A stretch of DNA of 64,000 nucleotides from a virus (IMGVR_UViG_3300033571_024374:59973-123972); one strand, 5' to 3'; shown: positions 42,638 through 51,858, counted from the first letter of the stretch. Notes: generated by a model from the sequence alone, not told the origin. Numbers and translations are program-made.

Positions 42638-44835
42638 TAGAAAAACTCATCAGTTCAGATGAATTGATAGTTAAAACAATAGAAGAAAATTCTCAATCAT
42701 TAAATGTATTGATTGATGGATTTTCTTCTATTATGTCCATGACTACTATTGATGGTGATAAATTAGAAAAGCAAATAGAAGAACAAAGTGAAAAAGAAGC
42801 TGAAACTATTAAAGGGACTTTAACAGAAAGTATAAATCAATCATCTAGTTTATCCCTCGAACAAGTTGCAGAAGCTGAGGCATCAGTTTCAGAAGGATCT
42901 ATATTATCCGATGAAACAATAAATAGTCTTATAGATGTCATATCAAATGTACAAACCGTTTTAGAAAATCTTAATACTGAAAGTTTATCTACTGTATCAA
43001 CTGAAACAACACCAACTACAGAAGTTAATACAGGAAATTTAACTCAAGTTATAGATGATTTTAAAACGCTTTCAAATTTAAATTGGTGTACAGATTGGTT
43101 GAAATGCTTAGAAAAGATAATAGAACAGGCAGATGTAGTTAAAGAAGCACTAGGTTCTATACCGAGTGATAAAAAGGTTTCTTTAGGTATAAATGAAGAT
43201 GACTTAAAAAAAGTAGATCAATCGATTCAAAAAGTAAAAGAAGATATTTCAACGGATATAAATCTTTCAGTTGCTAAAACCGAAATGATCGAACAGGCTA
43301 CTCAATCCCCAGCATCATCAGAACTTTCAACTGGATTTTTAAATAATTTTTCAGATTTAACTGAAAAAATAAGTTCATTTACAGAAAAAGTTGAAAACAA
43401 TACGGTATCTCAAGAATCTTTCGTTAACAAAGTAAATCAGTTCTCTGAAACAACAAGTAAAACAATAGAGAATACATTTACTTCATTTAGTGATACTACA
43501 AAAACTATTCTTGAAAAACCTAATACCTTTGAAACACTTCTACAAAGTAAAGTAATAACTGAAACAAAGCCACCAATGGAAATTGGAGTTGGGTTTGAGG
43601 AAATGGTAAATATGCCTATGCCTCCTTTGAATCAACCAGCAGTCCCCATGCCCCAACCTCCACCACCAGCTATTTTAGGTTCAGAGCAAGGTACTGCAAT
43701 GTCTCAGTTGATTCAAGTGTTACCTATGCCACCTATGATAACTGAAATAGGTAAGGAATCAGTTTTAGAACAAGGCACACCAACTACAAGTGCAGTAAAG
43801 CAAGAAGTGGTCAATATACCGCCACCACCACCTCTAATTAGCCCAGAAATGTCATTTGAGGGATTATTAGGTCAAATACCAATGCCTGTCATTTCTGCAC
43901 CACTAAGTCCTTTAAATATCGAAGATCTTTTATCTTTTAAAAATCCAACGGTAGAAACGACTAATATTTCAACAGAAATTAATAAAGAAGAAATAATTCC
44001 TTTAGATTTAGAAAAATTGTTTAATTTTGAGCCGAAGGTAATACCTGGTGGTACAATTAAAGAAACAAATACAAATTTTATAGGATTGCAAGAACCAGTA
44101 GGTTTTGAACAATTAAGTAATATGGGAACAACTTTAATTCCGCAACAGATAGAAAATATGGGATTTCAGATTGAAGCAAATCCAGAATTATCTGGAATGC
44201 AGATTAGTCCATTTACTGGAACACCTGAAATTGGAACAACAGCAAATGAAACTTCAGTTCAGAACATTCAAAATCTGCCAATATCGAGTTTCAATCCTTT
44301 TGAAAATATGTTTCCTATGAAAAACCCTACTACTGCAGTAGGCTCAGTCATGCCAGAATCTACATTAGAAAAACCAACTAATTTATCTTCTAGTATTGAA
44401 GAAATATTTATAAAAAATCAAGAATCACCACAAATTAATTTAGGAAATGCTATTTCAAAAATTCAAAATGAAATGCCACAAGCACCTTCTGAAATAGCGG
44501 CTTCTACAGAAGTAATGATGAATGAAGTAAATCTTCAACCTTTGGAATCTACACTATCATCGTCTATCACATCTTTAGGAGAAAATTTAAAAAGCTCAAC
44601 ACCTGCTCAAGTAACTCCAGTTACAACTGAAGGTGAATCAAATAATAATGTAATGAATGAAGTTTTAAATATGTTAACTAAACTCGATTCGACACTACAG
44701 ACACTTTCTTCTTCGCAAGGAAGAAATATAGCTATACCATCATTAGGAAATTCTCTCAGTGATGCTCAGGCTAGAATGATAGGAAGACAGATAGCAAATG
44801 AATTAAAAGACAGTTTTTCTAGATTGTATAATTAA
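42622..44835 (+). CDS. Large low-complexity virion protein, 737 aa
   Basis: The protein has helical N- and C-termini (LIEKLISSDELIVKTIEEN; LNMLTKLDSTLQTLSSSQG and ARMIGRQIANELKDSFSRL) joined by a long Pro/Met/Thr/Ser/Glu-rich middle (about 315-640) with PPPP tracts. It has no membrane segment. Position after the gp26-like pair suggests a tail-hub or tape-measure-like protein (T4 has gp27, gp28, gp29 here), but the sequence alone does not show this. Confidence 0.65.
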   Translation: MDNELIEKLISSDELIVKTIEENSQSLNVLIDGFSSIMSMTTIDGDKLEKQIEEQSEKEAETIKGTLTESINQSSSLSLEQVAEAEASVSEGSILSDETINSLIDVISNVQTVLENLNTESLSTVSTETTPTTEVNTGNLTQVIDDFKTLSNLNWCTDWLKCLEKIIEQADVVKEALGSIPSDKKVSLGINEDDLKKVDQSIQKVKEDISTDINLSVAKTEMIEQATQSPASSELSTGFLNNFSDLTEKISSFTEKVENNTVSQESFVNKVNQFSETTSKTIENTFTSFSDTTKTILEKPNTFETLLQSKVITETKPPMEIGVGFEEMVNMPMPPLNQPAVPMPQPPPPAILGSEQGTAMSQLIQVLPMPPMITEIGKESVLEQGTPTTSAVKQEVVNIPPPPPLISPEMSFEGLLGQIPMPVISAPLSPLNIEDLLSFKNPTVETTNISTEINKEEIIPLDLEKLFNFEPKVIPGGTIKETNTNFIGLQEPVGFEQLSNMGTTLIPQQIENMGFQIEANPELSGMQISPFTGTPEIGTTANETSVQNIQNLPISSFNPFENMFPMKNPTTAVGSVMPESTLEKPTNLSSSIEEIFIKNQESPQINLGNAISKIQNEMPQAPSEIAASTEVMMNEVNLQPLESTLSSSITSLGENLKSSTPAQVTPVTTEGESNNNVMNEVLNMLTKLDSTLQTLSSSQGRNIAIPSLGNSLSDAQARMIGRQIANELKDSFSRLYN

Positions 44836-44849
44836 AAAAGGAATTAATA

Positions 44850-45380
44850 GTGAATAATCAAAGTTCATTCAAAGGTAATTCTAAAAAAGATGACCCTAGA
44901 ATAAATAATGAGATCATCTCTGAAACAGTTAGAGTTCTCGATGAAATTGGAAATCCAATTGGAATTATGAGTGTCCAAGAAGCTCTTACGATTGCTGAAG
45001 AAGAAAACAAGGATTTGATTGAAATATCACCTGAAGCAAAACCGCCAGTCGTAAAAGTAATTGAATACGGCAAATGGAAGTATAATAAGATTAAAGCTAC
45101 TCAAAAAAATAATAAAGATAAGAAAACTACTAAAGAAGTTCGTTTTTCTATAAACATTAGTGATAATGATTTAAAAACTAAAATCAAAATGATAGAAAAG
45201 TTTTTAAAACAAGGTGATAATGTTTTAGTAAAAGTAATAATGAAAGGAAGAGAAAGAGTTAGAGAACAGTATGGTACAGATAAAATGAATAAAATTATAT
45301 CAAGTTCTAAAGACTTTTATAAAAGTATATCTGAAGTCAAATTAGACAAAAACACTATTCAGTGCACAATGTTTTCTTAA
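44850..45380 (+). CDS. infC: Translation initiation factor IF-3
   Basis: The 176-residue protein is a full-length bacterial-type IF-3. The N-domain (about 15-78) has RINNEIISETVRVLDEIGN, PIGIMSVQEALTIAEEE and the hallmark DLIEISPEAKPPVVKVIEYGKWKY. A Lys-rich linker (80-94) leads to the C-domain (95-176) with TKEVRFSINISDNDLKTKI, FLKQGDNVLVKV and MKGRERVREQYG, where the RGRE-type basic patch binds the 30S. IF-3 stops 50S joining and proofreads the initiator tRNA and start codon. It starts at GTG, with AAAAGGA upstream. It is the last gene of the plus-strand run and overlaps the stop of the converging methyltransferase. Confidence 0.93.
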   Translation: MNNQSSFKGNSKKDDPRINNEIISETVRVLDEIGNPIGIMSVQEALTIAEEENKDLIEISPEAKPPVVKVIEYGKWKYNKIKATQKNNKDKKTTKEVRFSINISDNDLKTKIKMIEKFLKQGDNVLVKVIMKGRERVREQYGTDKMNKIISSSKDFYKSISEVKLDKNTIQCTMFS

Positions 45381-45955
45381 ACCATTGGAAAATCAATTAG
45401 ATTCAACCAATCCTCTTTATTATCTTTAAAATTATTCCATGTTAAATCTTCGGGTTTAACATGGATTGTTTTTTGTGCCCCCCTTTTTATTATACCTATA
45501 CCATGATCGATATCAAATACATACATAGTTAAATCACTAAATGATCTAAAGTGCACCCAAGCTTTCCATACATCTCCAGTCCAAACCTTTGATTCTCTCG
45601 GAACTAATTGCTCCCTCTCCCTAGAAGGTAAACAATCATGTACCATAATGATACCACCTGTATTTAAATATTTTAGAGAATTTTGTATGTCTTTTATGAC
45701 TTGATCCTTTTCATGTAATCCATCAACAAATATAAAATCGAAAAATAGATCATTAGAATTAAAGAAATCATCAGATGTCATTTTATGAGTAGCAGATCTT
45801 GCATTATTATCAGGATCAACACTTAATTTATATAAGCATTTTATTTGATTAAAGTTTTTACCGTCTCCAGTACCAATCTCTAAATATGATTTATACTGAT
45901 GTTTCTTTATGTAATTATTTATTAATAAGGTGTGCATATCTCCTAAATCCTTCAT
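45377..45955 (-). CDS. Class I SAM-dependent methyltransferase
   Basis: The 192-residue protein has motif I YLEIGTGDGKNFNQI, the second acidic strand LSVDPDNN, motif IV FFDFIFVDGLHEKDQVIKDI and a later GGIIMVHDCLPSR. The pattern fits the Methyltransf_24 group and matches the family of the gene at 1481. It overlaps the glycosyltransferase gene upstream by 41 bases unless a later start (ATG at 45937) is used. A role in capping or decorating a glycan is likely by context. Confidence 0.8.
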   Translation of the reverse strand: MKDLGDMHTLLINNYIKKHQYKSYLEIGTGDGKNFNQIKCLYKLSVDPDNNARSATHKMTSDDFFNSNDLFFDFIFVDGLHEKDQVIKDIQNSLKYLNTGGIIMVHDCLPSREREQLVPRESKVWTGDVWKAWVHFRSFSDLTMYVFDIDHGIGIIKRGAQKTIHVKPEDLTWNNFKDNKEDWLNLIDFPMV

Positions 45956-46487
45956 ATGGTTTTAATAATAATATAGACAAACTAAATTTATTTAAAACAT
46001 AATTAAAAGAAAGCTGATCACGTATAGAATTATTTTTTACCTCATTCCACCACGCTTCATTAAATTCTCTCATATATGGAGTATTTTTTCGTATCAAAAA
46101 ACCACTCGCTATCATTCCATTATACTCTGGATAATTATCACTTCTATACTTTTGTATTTGTTTAAATATTACTTGAGGATCGTCTTTTTTTAGACGAATA
46201 CATTCATTAGCTTCTTCGTAAATACAATTTCTATCGGGATGTTTCCAAGTCACTATGTCATAATTAAAATCAAATTTACTATTCAAACATTCAAAATTTG
46301 AATCTATCCATATAGAAAAATCATGTTCTGGTAAATATTTATGTGGATTTAATTTTATTTCTCTAGCTAATAGTCTAGGGTTTTTATTATTTGAACAGCT
46401 AATTCTATAAAATGGATAATCTGAATTTATGATTGTTCCAGTTCTATCATAGTTTCCTATATTAGCTGTATAAATAATTACTTTCAT
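45915..46487 (-). CDS. DUF616-type glycosyltransferase-like protein
   Basis: The 190-residue protein has the DUF616/TOD1-like pattern: KVIIYTANIGNYD at the start, PHKYLPEHDFSIWIDSNFE as the acidic site region, DIVTWKHPDRNCIYEEAN, and the C-terminal RDQLSFNYVL motif. These proteins are thought to be glycosyltransferases. It is coupled to the next gene upstream by ATGA and is the middle of a trio with a GT-A gene and a methyltransferase. Confidence 0.75.
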   Translation of the reverse strand: MKVIIYTANIGNYDRTGTIINSDYPFYRISCSNNKNPRLLAREIKLNPHKYLPEHDFSIWIDSNFECLNSKFDFNYDIVTWKHPDRNCIYEEANECIRLKKDDPQVIFKQIQKYRSDNYPEYNGMIASGFLIRKNTPYMREFNEAWWNEVKNNSIRDQLSFNYVLNKFSLSILLLKPYEGFRRYAHLINK

Positions 46488-47032
46488 TTTAATAAGTGTT
46501 TTGTACTTTTTATACTTCTAGAAAAATCTCCGCCTCTATACCAGTGATATACATATACACCATTCATTCTATACATTATTTGGTTTTGAGACAATGCTTT
46601 AAAATAAAATTCATTATCAATACCAAGCATTCCATTTTCTCTAAATCCCCCAATATCTCTCCAAACCTTTTTACTTATTAATATTAATACCCCACTCATA
46701 GCATTTACTGGATCTTGAATTTGTGTAACTGAATCATAGTAGTTATTAAAAAGTTGCAAACCTACTTCTCTATGATATTTCATATCATTTGTTTTTGGAT
46801 CCCCATACAACTGCCAAGGACAACCTACTCTATTAGTATAACATGTAAAAAATCCTGATTCAGGATATTTTCTTACTATATCTTCTAATTGTTTTCCAAA
46901 AAATGATGTTGTAAAACAAGCATCTGCATCTAAAAAACAAACAAAATCGCTTTCACCTACTAAGTGCATAGAAGTATTATATGCAGCTCCTACATTTTTT
47001 CCAGTATTCCAAGGTATAATGTAATGTATCAT
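46484..47032 (-). CDS. GT-A-type glycosyltransferase, short form
   Basis: I place the start at the ATG at 47032 (MIHYIIPWNTGKNVGAAYN), because the longer frame would begin inside the terminator hairpin at 47050. The 182-residue protein has the metal site SDFVCFLDADACFT, a NAMSGVLILISKKVWRDIGG acceptor region and LGIDNEFYFKALSQ, as in family 2 enzymes. The N-terminal strand that normally precedes KNVG is short, so it is a minimal GT-A. It starts the trio that ends in the methyltransferase at 45377. Confidence 0.8.
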   Translation of the reverse strand: MIHYIIPWNTGKNVGAAYNTSMHLVGESDFVCFLDADACFTTSFFGKQLEDIVRKYPESGFFTCYTNRVGCPWQLYGDPKTNDMKYHREVGLQLFNNYYDSVTQIQDPVNAMSGVLILISKKVWRDIGGFRENGMLGIDNEFYFKALSQNQIMYRMNGVYVYHWYRGGDFSRSIKSTKHLLK

Positions 47033-47041
47033 ATTATTCAA

Positions 47042-47079
47042 AATAAAAAAACCCAATTATTATATAAAATAATTGGGTT
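47042..47079 (-). terminator. Rho-independent terminator
   Basis: A 10-bp stem (aacccaatta 47050-47059 with taattgggtt 47070-47079) is followed leftward by a T-rich run. It ends the transcript of the small gene at 47098. Confidence 0.8.
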
Positions 47080-47097
47080 ATTGTTTAGATTTTGAAT

Positions 47098-47340
47098 TTA
47101 TTTATTTCCCATATAATTCTTTTTATATCTTTCTATAAATTTCTTATATGATGTAGTAATCAATGGTGATTCCGATTTCATCAATTCTTCTTTAGCCTTA
47201 GCATATTCCTTCTCAGCAAATGGATACATTGTATCGCCTTCATGTGGCTGTACAAGATACTTTGGTGGATCATAGCTTTCTGTCTCGCCCTTATTAGCTT
47301 GTGCTAAATTTTGCATGTCTTTAACTGTTTTAATATCCAT
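47098..47340 (-). CDS. Small hypothetical protein, 80 aa
   Basis: A hydrophilic, Lys/Glu-rich protein (KVKDMQNLAQANKG type start, KEYAKAKEELMKSE). No family is recognised. It has its own promoter 44 bases upstream and its own terminator, so it is a single-gene unit. Confidence 0.65.
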   Translation of the reverse strand: MDIKTVKDMQNLAQANKGETESYDPPKYLVQPHEGDTMYPFAEKEYAKAKEELMKSESPLITTSYKKFIERYKKNYMGNK

Positions 47341-47383
47341 GAGATTTATTTATTTTTATTATGAAATTTCATAATCTACACTC

Positions 47384-47391
47384 TATATATC
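47384..47391 (-). promoter_or_regulatory. Putative late promoter (GATATATA)
   Basis: GATATATA on the minus strand, 44 bases before the start at 47340. Confidence 0.6.
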
Positions 47392-47396
47392 AAAAT

Positions 47397-50354
47397 TTAA
47401 ATTGGATCTCTTAAAAATCCACCACCATTTTTACCAGCAGCACACCATTTCCATAAAAATAATAATAAAGGTATATTAATAAGACTTAATCTTTCCCATG
47501 TTGGAAGATCATCAATATACAGTGGCATAAGTTTAGTTATTTCTGGATCTATTTCATTCTTCGCTGGTGTAGATGGCGAAGGTGGTGGTAAGGTCGCACA
47601 TAATGTAAAGCCTAGAGGTACACTAAAAACATTAATTTTATTTTGTAATCCTATATTCTGTTGCTGTAATATTAAATTTTGTTTTTGTTTTTCAATTAAG
47701 TCTCTCGATTCTTGCTCAATTTCTTGCTGATTTTTTTGAATAGAAAGTTCTAGATTTTGTTTACTAAAAGTATTTTTCTTCAAATCACTTTCTTTATCAG
47801 CTATGTCCGATTTAAGTTTAGAAATAGTATTATTCAAACTAGCATTTTGATTTAGTTTTGAAGTTATTTCGGATTGCTTGCTTGAAATATCACCTTTAGC
47901 TTGCTGAATTTTTTGATTCGCATCAGGTGCTTGTTTATTTTGAATAGATTTTATTTCATTTTGCTTTGCATCTATTTCTCCCTTTAATGAATTTATTTTA
48001 TTTTGGTTTTCATTTATTTTACTTATGTTTTCTGATATTTTACTAGTATTATCTGCTATAGATTTTGACAATGTGGCAATTTTGTTTTGCACATCATTTA
48101 TCTTTTTGGTGTTTTCTGTAATTTCAGATTTTCTTCTTTCTATATCTTTTTGCCTTCTTTCAAGATCTTCTTGGTTTCTTTTCATCCTTTCAATATTATC
48201 AGCTACTATTTTTTGGATATCTTTAACATGTTTATCCAAATCTGAAGGTTTTAAAAGAGGTATATTAATTTCAGGAGAAGCATCTAATCTTTTACTAGTA
48301 GGCTCTTCCTTTATCTTACACATTGGTCTAATGGCAACTGGAAACCAAGCACTTTTAGGTCCAATTGGACCTAATGGACAATCAGATGTATTAAGTATAA
48401 AAACAAATGGAGAAGGTAAAACTCCACATTGGCCTATTAAAACTACTATTAATGCAACTGGAGTATTTATAACCGTTAATGGTATCCAGATTATTGGACA
48501 TGGGATAAATAAAGGTTTAGGGAAAATAGGTAAAATCAATCCAACTGGCCAATGTACTGGTACCAAATTCATTATTGTTGCTAATGAACAAAATTTTCTC
48601 CACCATCTTAAGTCAAATATAGTAGGACTTTTAGAAGCATCCATTGGGATACCTTTATAATTAACATCACTACCTGCTGGTATATCTGGATCTTTTAAAT
48701 CTGGTAATTCGCAACCTTGTGCTAATAAACTATCCTTTATAGTTGTATTTAGTTCATCAAAATATTTCTGAATTTCTATTTCTTCTATAGAAAGATCATC
48801 CAACTCTTTAATTAAAGGATCATATGTCTCTTTAAGTTTAATTGCGGATTTATTATAATATGACTTAATAAAATCAAGCCTATCTCCACCTCTAGCTATT
48901 GTCTCTATTCCCCATGCATAACCGTATTTATCTACTACTTCAATTGCATTATTTATTTCTTTATCGAATTCCTCATCAGCTTTTTTGGAATTATTTATAA
49001 TTTTATCAACGCCACCATCTATAGATAAATCTATTTTTCCAATGGATTCAATTAAAACATCTTGTAATAATTCTAATTTTTTATTACCATCTCTGGAAGT
49101 TTTATTCTTATCATATATAAAATTCGGAGTATTATACTTTTCAAACTTTATATCAATTTGTGATGCTAAATCTTTAATGTTTTTGTTTAGAATTTCTTTT
49201 AAAATTAGTAAATCTAAAAATACCCTTTCATCTACTAAGCTTCTGATTATTTCATTCTGCTTTTTATTCAATCTTTCTATTTCAGAGTTCAAAGTATTAA
49301 TTTTAAAAATATTAAGAGCAAATGTATTATCCTTTTCTTTTTGTTTTTGATTCCTTTGATTAGCTAAATCTCCCAATACCTTAAATTTTGGTTTATCCAG
49401 AGTATCTATAACTGTGTCCCAAAATCTTACAAATATTTTTCCGATTTTTGCTTCTTGTTTTATTTGAGATATTCTAGTTTTAACTTGATTTAATCTCTCA
49501 CCTTTTTTTTGTGATTCTTGAACTATAGGTTCAAGAACCTTTACACAATCTACAGCTACTTTGTCTTTTGGTCTATCTGTAGCATCATTTAAAGTATTTA
49601 TATCCGAATTAATTATATCATCTCTCAATGTAGAAATATCATTTCCATTTTTTAACGATTCGTTAGCTATTAATAATAAATTACCTATGTCTGTACGGCT
49701 TAATTCTTCCAATAAAATATCAGCAGGTGTCCCAAAGATATCTAAATTAGATAACGCATTAATAGCTTCATTCATTTGTGCGTTTCTATCTTCTAAAGAA
49801 TTAGGATTATCTTCTGGTAAACTTGTATCTAAATTTTTAAATGCATCTTCAATACTTGTAGGACTACTTCCTTCTAATACCTTTGAGGGTTCACTAGGCG
49901 GAGCAACTGCTTCACATAATTTTTTAAAGTCCTCAAAAGTTACTTGGGGTGCTGGTGGTTCTTCTGGTTTACAAAAATTAACAGATGCTATATCTTCAAA
50001 GGTTATGGTAGGTAATTGATTTGTAACTTGAGCTGGAAGAACATTACACATAGCTTGTAATAATTCTTCTGGGGTAATATTATCTAGATCATTTCTAATT
50101 TCTGGTACTCTAGCACCCTCAACTATTGGATTTAAGTTATTTAGTGTATCGCTAATTTGTTTGACTTGTAAATCTAATTTTGATAAAGAGTCAATAGGAT
50201 CCCCTACATTATTTGGAAGCAAATAATCCCCAACTTGAACTCCTTGTTCTATGACTTCTTTTTGAAATTCAATAGTTACATCCAATGAATTTTTAGCTAA
50301 TTCACTGAGATCTTTAATATTTTGTTCTATTTCTGATTTATAGTCAAGAGACAT
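47397..50354 (-). CDS. Large coiled-coil structural protein with a hydrophobic centre, 985 aa
   Basis: The protein runs as a helical N-terminal region (1-240), a charged coiled-coil body (270-560), a strongly hydrophobic, Pro/Cys/Trp-rich central tract of about 100 residues (about 590-690; PVHWPVGLILPIFPKPL, IWIPLTVINTPVALIVVLIG), and then a long coiled coil (about 705-910) of Lys/Gln/Asn/Ile heptads. It ends with NIPLLLFLWKWCAAGK. I do not recognise the family. The hydrophobic centre could be buried or membrane-related. It is probably a virion protein. Promoter 24 bases upstream. Confidence 0.7.
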   Translation of the reverse strand: MSLDYKSEIEQNIKDLSELAKNSLDVTIEFQKEVIEQGVQVGDYLLPNNVGDPIDSLSKLDLQVKQISDTLNNLNPIVEGARVPEIRNDLDNITPEELLQAMCNVLPAQVTNQLPTITFEDIASVNFCKPEEPPAPQVTFEDFKKLCEAVAPPSEPSKVLEGSSPTSIEDAFKNLDTSLPEDNPNSLEDRNAQMNEAINALSNLDIFGTPADILLEELSRTDIGNLLLIANESLKNGNDISTLRDDIINSDINTLNDATDRPKDKVAVDCVKVLEPIVQESQKKGERLNQVKTRISQIKQEAKIGKIFVRFWDTVIDTLDKPKFKVLGDLANQRNQKQKEKDNTFALNIFKINTLNSEIERLNKKQNEIIRSLVDERVFLDLLILKEILNKNIKDLASQIDIKFEKYNTPNFIYDKNKTSRDGNKKLELLQDVLIESIGKIDLSIDGGVDKIINNSKKADEEFDKEINNAIEVVDKYGYAWGIETIARGGDRLDFIKSYYNKSAIKLKETYDPLIKELDDLSIEEIEIQKYFDELNTTIKDSLLAQGCELPDLKDPDIPAGSDVNYKGIPMDASKSPTIFDLRWWRKFCSLATIMNLVPVHWPVGLILPIFPKPLFIPCPIIWIPLTVINTPVALIVVLIGQCGVLPSPFVFILNTSDCPLGPIGPKSAWFPVAIRPMCKIKEEPTSKRLDASPEINIPLLKPSDLDKHVKDIQKIVADNIERMKRNQEDLERRQKDIERRKSEITENTKKINDVQNKIATLSKSIADNTSKISENISKINENQNKINSLKGEIDAKQNEIKSIQNKQAPDANQKIQQAKGDISSKQSEITSKLNQNASLNNTISKLKSDIADKESDLKKNTFSKQNLELSIQKNQQEIEQESRDLIEKQKQNLILQQQNIGLQNKINVFSVPLGFTLCATLPPPSPSTPAKNEIDPEITKLMPLYIDDLPTWERLSLINIPLLLFLWKWCAAGKNGGGFLRDPI

Positions 50355-50377
50355 AAGATTACCTTTGTATAATACTC

Positions 50378-50385
50378 TATATATC
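50378..50385 (-). promoter_or_regulatory. Putative late promoter (GATATATA)
   Basis: GATATATA on the minus strand, 24 bases before the start at 50354, just after the hairpin that ends the 50436 gene. Confidence 0.7.
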
Positions 50386-50389
50386 TTAA

Positions 50390-50416
50390 AACAAAAAAAG
50401 CCGTCAAAGACGGCTT
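50390..50416 (-). terminator. Rho-independent terminator
   Basis: A compact stem (aagccgtc / gacggctt, AAA loop) with a T-run to the left on the coding strand. It ends the ferritin-like gene transcript. Confidence 0.85.
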
Positions 50417-50435
50417 CTTAAACTGTTTGAATTGA

Positions 50436-50807
50436 TTATTTCAAACGCAACAAATAAACAAGCTTATGTGTCTCGTTAATCATATCCAATACGATATCTT
50501 GAATTTCAATATTTGATGAAATAAATTTTTCAGATGACATTTCACAAAACATTTTTGCACATTCAGAATAATATTCTACCAAATCAACATTCAATATGCC
50601 TTTAATTTCAATATTAGCATTTTGAAGTTCTGGTGTGCCACCATTAGGATTTTTGCCCTTTGTTACTTCAACGAATCTGTCTGTTAATTCTTGAATTGTT
50701 TCATAATAAGAACCCAAAGCAACATGACTAGCATATGTATTTGTTTGCCAGTGCCAAAGTTGTGTTTGAGCTTGCAATTTGAGTAAAAGTGGTATGTACT
50801 TTTCCAT
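50436..50807 (-). CDS. DUF5856-type ferritin/Dps-like phage protein
   Basis: The 123-residue protein is all-helical, with LLKLQAQTQLWHWQTNTYAS followed by YYETIQELTDRFVEVTKG and, later, YYSECAKMFCEMSSEKF. This matches the phage DUF5856 type, distantly like Dps/ferritin four-helix bundles. Typical iron-site Glu/His residues are partly present (His19-like, Glu37-like), so iron binding is possible but not shown. Promoter 20 bases upstream and terminator downstream make it a single-gene late unit. Confidence 0.7.
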   Translation of the reverse strand: MEKYIPLLLKLQAQTQLWHWQTNTYASHVALGSYYETIQELTDRFVEVTKGKNPNGGTPELQNANIEIKGILNVDLVEYYSECAKMFCEMSSEKFISSNIEIQDIVLDMINETHKLVYLLRLK

Positions 50808-50826
50808 ATAAAAGGTTATTTTTATG

Positions 50827-50834
50827 TATATATC
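50827..50834 (-). promoter_or_regulatory. Putative late promoter (GATATATA)
   Basis: GATATATA on the minus strand, 20 bases before the start at 50807. Confidence 0.7.
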
Positions 50835-50851
50835 AAAATAATTAATTGTTT

Positions 50852-51202
50852 TTATCCAAATGATACATTTGAATCTATCATTCTTTCTCTGAGCATCATT
50901 TCTGATTCTCGTCTCAAGTCTCTTAAAGATTCTATCTTAGCTTCTTCAAGTTCTAAAGAATTTTGTAGATCCATAAGTTCGTCTTCTAAACTATGGAATT
51001 CTACAGATTCATTAATTGCTAATTTCAGAAATCTTTCTCTTTCTTCTGCATTCTTTCCATAATTTCCGTCTGATCTCCTGATAGCATCAGTCTCAATATT
51101 GAATCGATTTTTCTCAATATTATGTTTTAAAACACGTATTGAGTTTCTCAATTGAGCAGTTCTCATTCTACTTTCAATGAGTTCTTGAGTATTAAACTCC
51201 AT
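50852..51202 (-). CDS. Coiled-coil hypothetical protein, 116 aa
   Basis: Nearly all of it is a charged helix with heptads (IRVLKHNIEKNRFNIE; LEDELMDLQNSLELEEAKIE). No family is recognised. It lies third after the sigma-factor gene in a compact leftward run. Confidence 0.65.
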   Translation of the reverse strand: MEFNTQELIESRMRTAQLRNSIRVLKHNIEKNRFNIETDAIRRSDGNYGKNAEERERFLKLAINESVEFHSLEDELMDLQNSLELEEAKIESLRDLRRESEMMLRERMIDSNVSFG

Positions 51203-51226
51203 AATACACTATCCCAAAATGAATAA

Positions 51227-51433
51227 TTAATTAAGTTTTGAATTTACAAGTTCTATTCTAAGATCATCTAACTCTTCACTTGACATTTTATCCCATCCAT
51301 TATTATGGATAGTATTTCTTATTTCTTCTGTGTCTTGTGGTAGAGGATACTTTATGTATAATGCTAATATAATCATTTTTTCTTCTTTAGACAAATCTTC
51401 AAAAGATTTATCTATTTGTATTTCGTTAATCAT
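51227..51433 (-). CDS. Small hypothetical protein, 68 aa
   Basis: A helical protein with SFEDLSKEEKMIILALYIKY and an acidic C-terminal half. No family is recognised. Nearby gp55 suggests a transcription-linked role only by position. Confidence 0.6.
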   Translation of the reverse strand: MINEIQIDKSFEDLSKEEKMIILALYIKYPLPQDTEEIRNTIHNNGWDKMSSEELDDLRIELVNSKLN

Positions 51434-51510
51434 AATAATAGGTTATGTTATCTATTTATTATATAACTTTTTATATGATTAAGAATCTGCAAAAATAGTA
51501 AGTTTAGGAA

Positions 51511-51849
51511 TTATATTTTATAATTTATTTGATATTCTTTTAGTTTTGAATCGAAATGATTATTAAGACGCTTATAATTAAATTTTGCCATAATTTGATC
51601 AGCCATATCTAATAAGTTTTTGCTAATATCAGAACATGGGAGGATTATTAGATATCTTTCTTTATTAGTATCAGTTGAAGATAAAAATCGTATAGAATTT
51701 AAATTAGAGTTACTATTTAAAAGTTCATTTGATAATGAAGTAAATAATCTGAACAGTTGATGCTCAAGAGGTGGCTCATGCTGTTGCATATAATTATTTA
51801 TTTCATTATTTATCTGATTTTGTATATTATAGCCGTGAGGTGTAAACAT
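51511..51849 (-). CDS. Hypothetical protein, 112 aa
   Basis: An Asn-rich N-terminus (IQNQINNEINNYMQQHE), then an alpha/beta region (ERYLIILPCSDISKNLLDMA). No family is recognised. It starts ten bases after the stop of the late sigma gene and is surely co-transcribed. A gp33-like co-activator role is conceivable but nothing in the sequence shows it. Confidence 0.6.
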   Translation of the reverse strand: MFTPHGYNIQNQINNEINNYMQQHEPPLEHQLFRLFTSLSNELLNSNSNLNSIRFLSSTDTNKERYLIILPCSDISKNLLDMADQIMAKFNYKRLNNHFDSKLKEYQINYKI

Positions 51850-51858
51850 ATTTGTATA

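Noticed and set aside
48025-48660. A 211-codon plus-strand frame inside the 985-residue gene
   Set aside because: It is the shadow of the coiled-coil and hydrophobic coding; no promoter or ribosome site, and the minus-strand protein is continuous.
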